Positions 14,303-14,977 of a DNA stretch of 14,977 nt are shown piece by piece. This DNA is from CADCWK01 sp964244115 (GTDB taxonomy: Bacteria > Chloroflexota > Chloroflexia > Thermomicrobiales > UBA6265), in assembly GCA_964244115.1 (NCBI GenBank), contig CAXTHM010000084.1, positions 1 to 14,977 of the forward strand, given 5' to 3'. The notes under the pieces are model-generated. The model did not search any database. It had not been told where the DNA came from and saw only the letters and a list, made by a program, of their open reading frames with translations. Both the position numbers and the translations under genes were made by a program. Each line of letters begins with the position of its first letter. The stretch's first letter is position 1.

Positions 14303-14320
14303 CCAGGGCGATCGCCCTGG
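14303..14320. repeat. Perfect 18-base palindrome with GCGATCGC core
   Basis: CCAGGGCGATCGCCCTGG equals its own reverse complement. As RNA it would fold into a 7-bp stem with a GATC loop; as DNA it could be a dimeric regulator site. It stands about 100 bases upstream of the secreted NTF2-like gene. Confidence 0.6.
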
Positions 14321-14573
14321 ATCATCCCGAGCGCCCGAGCGATCGGCGCCTGCTGGCCATCCGGCCGATGGTCCCCCGACGAGGGAGGGGTTCCGTGCGG
14401 TGTCCGCCGACCTCGATCTACGGCGTCATGGACGATCTGGCCGGGGCAGTGATCCCGCTCCGCACCGGCCGATCTCCGCCAACCGACACGGCAGCCCTCG
14501 GGAGACGGTTGGCGGGATCCGCATAACCTCGGGTCATGCCTGGCCGGTCCGTCCGCCGTGTCGTCATGTGCGG

Positions 14574-14591
14574 CATCGGCGTCCGCCGATG
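14574..14591 (-). terminator. Hairpin after the cupredoxin gene
   Basis: Inverted repeat catcggcg (14574-14581) / cgccgatg (14584-14591), which folds as a 7-bp stem with a four-base loop, begins 30 bases after the stop at 14622. There is no U-run. Confidence 0.4.
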
Positions 14592-14621
14592 GCAGCGTCC
14601 AGTGACCGAATCGCGCATCCG

Positions 14622-14977
14622 CTAGGTGACGGTGATGACGGCCTGCATCAGGTTGGCGTGCAGGTCGCAGACGTACGGGAACGTCCCCGGCTCGTCGAAT
14701 GTGGAGGACACGCTCATGCCGCCACTGACGAAGTCCGTCTTGAAGCTGCCGTCGTCGGCCGAGGCGTTGTGCGGCGCCACACCCGTGTTCGTCCAGGTCA
14801 CGGTCGTTCCGGCCGCGATCTCCAGCTCGGCCGGCTCGAACCCGAAGTCATACATCTCGACGGTGGCGGTCATCCCATCGGCGGCCGGGGTGGCCGCCGG
14901 CGTCGCGGCCGCGGCGCCCACGATGAACGGGCCGGCGATCTCGAGGACCTCGTCCGGCGTCCGCGCGGCGTCGACGG
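14622..14977 (-). CDS. Cupredoxin (blue copper) domain protein, C-terminal part (runs off right edge)
   Basis: The frame is open through the right edge, giving at least 117 residues. A preceding segment (ARTPDEVLEIAGPFIVG) and an Ala-Thr-Pro linker (AAAATPAATPAADG) lead into a plastocyanin/azurin-like domain of about 85 residues. It opens VEMYDFGFEPAELEIAAGTT, then VTWTNTGVAPHNAS. The type-1 copper ligands are in place: His in APHNAS (residue 69 of the fragment), Cys and His in YVCDLH (103, 106) and Met in ANLM (110). Such proteins carry electrons outside the membrane. The GTG at 14919-14921 is not used as the start because the copper domain is clearly a C-terminal part and the frame continues. 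What lies before the linker, another domain or a signal peptide, is outside the window. Confidence 0.85.
   Translation of the reverse strand, partial: VDAARTPDEVLEIAGPFIVGAAAATPAATPAADGMTATVEMYDFGFEPAELEIAAGTTVTWTNTGVAPHNASADDGSFKTDFVSGGMSVSSTFDEPGTFPYVCDLHANLMQAVITVT

Larger units (their letters stand above)
14202..14621. other. Gene-free interval between the secreted proteins
   Basis: About 420 bases. Short open frames on both strands have neither ribosome sites nor recognisable sequence. It holds the 3' hairpin of the cupredoxin gene, a perfect 18-base palindrome at 14303-14320, and gtaccagtgtac near 14266. The promoter of the secreted NTF2-like gene must be here but I cannot define it. 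Confidence 0.55.

Noticed and set aside
14227..14618. Short open frames on both strands between the two secreted-protein genes
   Set aside because: No ribosome sites, biased Arg/Pro/Thr composition and no recognisable features.

Overview
The window looks like a piece of a high-GC bacterial chromosome, most likely from Chloroflexota (Thermomicrobiales/Sphaerobacter-like). That is an inference. It rests on strongly G+C-rich codon third positions, frequent GTG/TTG starts, secreted proteins with Ala-Thr-Pro linkers just after the signal peptide or between domains, and PRC-barrel/DUF2382 proteins beside an Amidase_3 enzyme. No rRNA, tRNA, CRISPR array, insertion sequence or phage gene was found. 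Almost every gene lies on the minus strand, so the window is transcribed from right to left. The one plus-strand gene (about 12.85-13.46 kb) sits in a stretch visibly richer in A and T.

Layout from left to right. (1) 1-133: start of a secreted protein that runs off the left edge. (2) 295-2367: large polytopic glycosyltransferase of the GT39/PMT-like type. (3) 2506-4439: three closely spaced genes encoding a YihY/BrkB-type membrane protein, a small secreted two-cysteine protein and a glycine-repeat protein. (4) 4547-7962: a paralogous cluster of three PRC-barrel-like/DUF2382 fusion proteins. It also holds a four-helix membrane protein and a 47-codon basic small protein that overlaps one DUF2382 gene by ATGA. 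Several hairpins mark transcript ends inside the cluster. (5) 8286-9980: membrane-anchored N-acetylmuramoyl-L-alanine amidase with a very long disordered basic/acidic N-terminus. (6) 10382-12305: two permease subunits of a Dpp/Opp-type ABC transporter, without ATPases or binding protein in the window. (7) 12306-13547: a gene-poor, AT-richer island with a palindrome, short direct repeats and a lone plus-strand three-helix membrane protein that may be decayed. (8) 13548-14977: a secreted NTF2-like protein and the C-terminal end of a secreted cupredoxin that runs off the right edge.

The most coherent functional theme is the cell envelope and stress: DUF2382/PRC-barrel proteins, glycine-rich membrane proteins, a YihY-family protein, a wall amidase and a lipid-linked-sugar glycosyltransferase. 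DUF2382 proteins (YsnF/AvaK type) are known mainly as stress-associated proteins of unknown mechanism. The tandem cluster at 4.5-8.0 kb, with its unlisted small protein, is the best candidate here for an undescribed system. That it works as one system is inference from proximity and paralogy only.
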